From: an uncultured Lachnospiraceae bacterium
GTDB taxonomy: Bacteria; Bacillota; Clostridia; Lachnospirales; Lachnospiraceae
Assembly: GCA_902783735.1 (NCBI GenBank)
Contig: CACZSE010000283.1
Span: 1 to 9,877 of the forward strand
DNA length: 9,877 nt
Direction of reading: 5' to 3'
In this document: in pieces, positions 6,752 through 9,877 of the stretch
Numbering within the stretch: the first letter of the stretch is position 1
Layout: every line of letters begins with the position of its first letter
Notes under the pieces: model-generated
The model's database searches: none
Seen by the model: only the letters and a program-made list of their open reading frames with translations
Told to the model about the DNA's origin: nothing
Position numbers and translations under genes: made by a program

Positions 6752-7672
6752 ATGATCAACAGACTTGTGGAAGAGATAAAAAAGAAAGAAGCCCCCATAG
6801 TAGTCGGACTTGATCCTACACTTAAGCTGATCCCCAAATTCTTAATGGATAAAGCGATCAGTGAATATGGTGAATCACTGCAGGCGGCATCAGCGGCAAT
6901 ATGGGAATATAATAAGGGCATCATAGATGCGATCGCAGAATATATACCTGCGGTAAAGCCACAGATAGCAATGTATGAACAGTTTGGCATGCCCGGCCTT
7001 GAGGCTTTTGAAAAAACGGTAAAGTATTGTAAGCAAAAAGGACTTGTGGTCATAGGAGATATAAAAAGAGGTGACATAGGTTCTACTTCTACAGCATATG
7101 CGATAGGTCATCTTGGCGGTGTCAAGATCGGAAATACTTTATGCAGAGGCTTTGATGAAGACTTTGTTACTGTCAATCCTTATCTCGGGAGTGACGGAGT
7201 TAAGCCGTTTATCGATGTTTGCAAAGAGGAGAAGAAGGGTATATTCGTTTTGGTTAAGACTTCAAATCCCAGCAGCGGAGAGTTCCAGGATCAGCTTGTG
7301 GGAAACAGAAAACTGTTTGAACTCGTAGGAGAGAAGGTAAACGAGTGGGCTATGGACTGCATGGGAGATGAGTACTCATACGTAGGTGCGGTTGTCGGAG
7401 CCACATATCCCGAAGAAGGAAAACTCATGAGAGAGGTTATGCCAAAGAGCTTTATTCTTGTACCCGGCTATGGAGCACAGGGAGGCAAGGGTAAGGATCT
7501 TGTACATTTCTTCAATAAAGACGGTCTTGGTGCCATAGTCAACTCAAGCCGCGGCATAATCGGCGCATACCAGCAGGAACAGTATGCATCATATGGAGAA
7601 AAGGGCTTTGCCGATGCAGCACTCGCAGCAGTAAAAGCCATGAAAGAAGACATATATCAGGCATTGAATTAA
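6752..7672 (+). CDS. pyrF: Orotidine 5'-phosphate decarboxylase
   Basis: PyrF decarboxylates OMP to UMP, the last step of de novo pyrimidine synthesis, in the cytoplasm. The 306-residue protein belongs to the longer, type 2 branch of the family. Diagnostic sites are present: GLDPT with D21, the catalytic DIKRGD at 103-108 (D103, K105, D108) followed by IGSTSTAYA, the barrel strand VTVNPYLGSDG, LVKTSNPSSGE, the phosphate-binding region LVPGYGAQGGKG, and NSSRG with R267 near the end. The start at 6752 is set by an AAGGAG site. pyrE follows after 42 bases, so the pair is surely co-transcribed. pyrK and pyrD, often beside these genes in Clostridia, are not between them. No PyrR-type attenuator motif was recognised; the hairpin just upstream may play a regulatory role. 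Confidence 0.96.
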   Translation: MINRLVEEIKKKEAPIVVGLDPTLKLIPKFLMDKAISEYGESLQAASAAIWEYNKGIIDAIAEYIPAVKPQIAMYEQFGMPGLEAFEKTVKYCKQKGLVVIGDIKRGDIGSTSTAYAIGHLGGVKIGNTLCRGFDEDFVTVNPYLGSDGVKPFIDVCKEEKKGIFVLVKTSNPSSGEFQDQLVGNRKLFELVGEKVNEWAMDCMGDEYSYVGAVVGATYPEEGKLMREVMPKSFILVPGYGAQGGKGKDLVHFFNKDGLGAIVNSSRGIIGAYQQEQYASYGEKGFADAALAAVKAMKEDIYQALN

Positions 7673-7679
7673 ATTTGAG

Positions 7680-7700
7680 GTGGATCTTAACGAAATCCAC
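7680..7700 (+). other. Small hairpin in the pyrF-pyrE gap
   Basis: GTGGAT (7680-7685) can pair with ATCCAC (7695-7700) around a nine-base loop, ending three bases before the AAGGAA ribosome site of pyrE (7704-7709). It has no T tract, so it is not a terminator. It could tune pyrE translation or mRNA stability, or be chance. Confidence 0.4.
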
Positions 7701-7714
7701 GGGAAGGAAATTAA

Positions 7715-8374
7715 ATGGAAGCTTATAAGCAGGAATTTATTGATTTTATGTTGGATTGCGGAGTTTTGAAGTTTGGAGATTTTACTCTGAAAAGCGGCAG
7801 GAAATCCCCTTTCTTCATGAATGCCGGATTGTATGTTACCGGTACTCAGCTTTCAAAGCTTGGAGAATACTACGCAAAAGCCATTCATGACAAATACGGT
7901 GATGATTTTGATGTTTTATTCGGACCGGCATATAAAGGTATCCCGTTGAGCGTTGCCACGACCATGGCATACAGCAGGTTATACGGAAAGGAGATCAGAT
8001 ATTGCTCTAACCGTAAGGAAGCTAAAGATCATGGTGATGCCGGTATACTGTTGGGAAGTCCCATAAAGGACGGAGACAGGATAGTTGTCATTGAGGATGT
8101 TACGACTTCCGGCAAATCCATGGAGGAGACGATACCGATCGTCAAGGCTCAGGGAGATGTTACCATAGTCGGGCTCATGGTTTCTCTTAACAGATGTGAG
8201 AAGGGCAAGGGCGATAAGGGTGCACTTGATGAAATAAAGGAAACATACGGTTTTGAAACTAACGCGATCGTTTCTATGAAAGAAGTTATTGAATACCTTT
8301 CAAAGAAAGGCATGCTGGATGACGAACTGAAGGCAAGAATTGATGCTTACTATGAAGAATATGGAGTAAAATGA
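7715..8374 (+). CDS. pyrE: Orotate phosphoribosyltransferase
   Basis: PyrE joins orotate to PRPP to give OMP, the substrate of PyrF, in the cytoplasm. At 219 residues it has normal length. Family marks are the FGPAYKGIPL region, the flexible-loop NRKEAKDHG at 99-107 carrying K101, K104 and H106 (catalytic loop of the family), and the PRPP-binding motif IVVIEDVTTSGKS at 123-135 with acidic E127 and D128. The ATG at 7715 follows AAGGAA by five bases. It is the second gene of a run pyrF-pyrE-small membrane protein-partial gene; its stop lies 13 bases before the chosen start of the next gene, which implies one transcript. Nothing is truncated or unusual in the protein. Confidence 0.96.
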   Translation: MEAYKQEFIDFMLDCGVLKFGDFTLKSGRKSPFFMNAGLYVTGTQLSKLGEYYAKAIHDKYGDDFDVLFGPAYKGIPLSVATTMAYSRLYGKEIRYCSNRKEAKDHGDAGILLGSPIKDGDRIVVIEDVTTSGKSMEETIPIVKAQGDVTIVGLMVSLNRCEKGKGDKGALDEIKETYGFETNAIVSMKEVIEYLSKKGMLDDELKARIDAYYEEYGVK

Positions 8375-8387
8375 TCGGAGCTTCATG

Positions 8388-8705
8388 ATGGGAAAGAAGT
8401 ATTTATTTACTGATAAGAAGCATTCCCCGCAGGCCATCATGGCCACGGTTCTGGGGCTTATATCCAATATTGCGTTGGGATTTGCCATATACAGCACATA
8501 TAAGCTTGGAGGCGTTGCGACAGACAGGCTCGGTTCCACCGGGTTCATGATACTGCTGTTCTCTACCGTGGGCCTGATATTGGGATATGTTTCAAAAGCC
8601 AGAGTAGACGAATTTCATTTCTTTTCCTATGTTGGGATCGTGCTCAATCTTATCGCACTTTTGGGAGTCAGCATGGTCTTGTACGCAGGAGCATACGGGA
8701 TTTAA
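8388..8705 (+). CDS. Small three-helix membrane protein, possibly DUF6142-like
   Basis: This 105-residue protein has no function that I recognise. It begins with a basic, hydrophilic stretch (MGKKYLFTDKKHSPQ), followed by three hydrophobic segments at about 16-36, 49-68 and 78-101 joined by short loops; the second loop (SKARVDEFH) is charged. The size, the SPQA start before the first helix and the place after pyrE recall the uncharacterised DUF6142 family of Lachnospiraceae, an assignment from memory. Two ATG codons stand in tandem (8385 and 8388). GGAG at 8377-8380 is four bases from the first and seven from the second, so 8388 is preferred. It lies 13 bases after pyrE and 12 before the next gene, so it is expressed with the pyr genes; a role in pyrimidine metabolism is not implied by the sequence. 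Confidence 0.85.
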   Translation: MGKKYLFTDKKHSPQAIMATVLGLISNIALGFAIYSTYKLGGVATDRLGSTGFMILLFSTVGLILGYVSKARVDEFHFFSYVGIVLNLIALLGVSMVLYAGAYGI

Positions 8706-8717
8706 ACGGTACATCTT

Positions 8718-9877
8718 ATGAATTATTCATATAAAAGAAAGACGGATGAAGATATATGTGAGCTGATAAAAGAAAGGTATGATCTGGCTTCGGAAAGGAT
8801 CGCAGCTATCTGTGATAAGTGTGAGGTCGATGATGCATATTATCCTTTCTTTAATCAGGTGGCATTGTATCTTCGAAAGATAAATGATATTTTAAGTGCA
8901 GTTATGGATGGCAGCTTTTACCGGACTTCCATGACAAAAAAGATACAGCTGAATAAGGAGCTGTATATCGAGCTCAGACCAAAATATTACGAGAACAGTT
9001 ATCTGAATCCTTCGTATGCTGTTAAAAAACTCGGAAAGGATATCGGACAGATACTGTCGGCGGTATATGCCGAGCTCAGAAGCTGCATAATATATGCCTA
9101 CAGTCAGAATATTGAGCAGGTCATTATACGTGAAGAACTGTTTTTGGAAATATACGGAATGTTTGTCACGGCTAAAACGGAACTGTACAAACATCCGGAG
9201 ATCTCTGAGTTAAAGGAGACATACCGAAGCTTCGCTTTCGACTATCTCGATCTTATGCTCGAAGATTCTCTTAAGGATTCGTTTACTGATACCGGGAGCT
9301 ATGTAAAATCCATTGTCATGGAAGCTGATCTGAGTGACTGCGATTATCTTTATGATTACGGTGAGTATATTTCCGAAACCGAACTGTCGATGGCTGCTTT
9401 CATGGCCGGACTTTCTAAAGATGACATCTCTTCCATTGCAAGGACATTTACACAGGGATACATAAAAGGATTCGAAGCCACGGGAAAAGATATAAGCATC
9501 AAGAAAACCGTGGAGATCAGATATTTTCTCGGCTTTGAAAGAGTTGTCAGAGAAGCGGTACTGATGTTTAAAGATGCCGGACTTGAGACGATCATACATT
9601 ACAGTACACCAAGTTTTTTGCTGGGCAGGAGCGTTATTAAAAGGGGCATTGAGAGCACATCGGCCAATCAGCAGTTTGACTCGGATCACGAACATGACAA
9701 GGTCTTATATTTTGATCATGGCTTTATGGAAAGAAAACTTGAGTGCTATAGGGACAGCCTTCAAAAGATCAAAGATGAAGCTGCTGTTTACGGTGGACCT
9801 GCATGCATAGAGAGCTTCGGTCAGAAACCCTTTACACCGGATACAAAGCCTGAAAAAACGGTTTTGGATGAACAGAC
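8718..9877 (+). CDS. Partial gene, likely N-terminal part of an M29-type aminopeptidase-like protein
   Basis: The frame is open without a stop from the ATG at 8718 to the window edge, giving 386 residues of a longer protein. It has no signal peptide or membrane segment and is rich in charged residues and helix-forming stretches, so a soluble cytoplasmic protein is expected. Phrases such as the KKTVEIRYFLGFERVVREAV stretch, the acid/histidine run DSDHEHDKVLYFDHGFMERKL from about residue 321, and YGGPACIESFGQKPF near the edge resemble, from memory, the long Lachnospiraceae proteins annotated as leucyl aminopeptidase (M29 family). The metal-binding catalytic part would lie beyond the window and is not seen, so the function stays tentative. 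No clear Shine-Dalgarno precedes the ATG; it starts 12 bases after the upstream stop, so translation may be coupled. Codon use matches its neighbours. Confidence 0.85.
   Translation, partial: MNYSYKRKTDEDICELIKERYDLASERIAAICDKCEVDDAYYPFFNQVALYLRKINDILSAVMDGSFYRTSMTKKIQLNKELYIELRPKYYENSYLNPSYAVKKLGKDIGQILSAVYAELRSCIIYAYSQNIEQVIIREELFLEIYGMFVTAKTELYKHPEISELKETYRSFAFDYLDLMLEDSLKDSFTDTGSYVKSIVMEADLSDCDYLYDYGEYISETELSMAAFMAGLSKDDISSIARTFTQGYIKGFEATGKDISIKKTVEIRYFLGFERVVREAVLMFKDAGLETIIHYSTPSFLLGRSVIKRGIESTSANQQFDSDHEHDKVLYFDHGFMERKLECYRDSLQKIKDEAAVYGGPACIESFGQKPFTPDTKPEKTVLDEQ

Noticed and set aside
9210..9695. 161-codon open frame on the minus strand
   Set aside because: It overlaps the continuous + strand frame 8718-9877, which has gene-like codon use and family resemblance; the minus frame has neither.

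Overview
The window reads as a low-to-mid GC anaerobic Firmicute, most likely a Lachnospiraceae member of the Butyrivibrio/Pseudobutyrivibrio type. This is inferred from heavy AGA and ATA codon use, AAGGAG-type ribosome sites, a class III (strictly anaerobic) ribonucleotide reductase, and a pyrF-pyrE run followed by two genes that resemble families I know mainly from Lachnospiraceae. All seven supported genes lie on the + strand. No mobile element, tRNA, rRNA or CRISPR array was seen, and no gene-free stretch exceeds about 220 bases.

Region by region: (1) 1-1089 is the 3' part of an AMP-forming acyl-CoA ligase, closed by a strong intrinsic terminator. (2) 1231-2874 is a SulP-family anion transporter with a C-terminal STAS domain. 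(3) 3020-4075 is a lipoprotein built of TPR repeats. It is preceded by an extended -10 promoter that runs directly into an 11-bp inverted repeat with a T tract, and is followed by a terminator. (4) 4153-6686 is the anaerobic ribonucleotide reductase nrdD. A textbook tandem pair of NrdR boxes and a good promoter precede it, and the protein carries a fused glutaredoxin/thioredoxin-like domain with a CPNC motif at its C-terminus. (5) After a perfect hairpin come pyrF and pyrE (the last two steps of UMP synthesis), a small three-helix membrane protein, and a gene that runs off the right edge. Its product resembles the N-terminal part of a Lachnospiraceae M29-type aminopeptidase. These four genes are closely spaced and probably co-transcribed.

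Functionally, the right two thirds combine deoxynucleotide supply (nrdD, reporting dATP/ATP status through NrdR) and pyrimidine ribonucleotide synthesis (pyrF, pyrE). The left third is transport, surface and lipid/acid activation functions with no evident shared pathway. I did not find a convincing wholly new system. The items most worth a second look are the promoter-hairpin module before the TPR lipoprotein, the hairpin with a possible internal promoter between nrdD and pyrF, the NrdD-glutaredoxin fusion without an adjacent nrdG, and the partial gene at the right edge.
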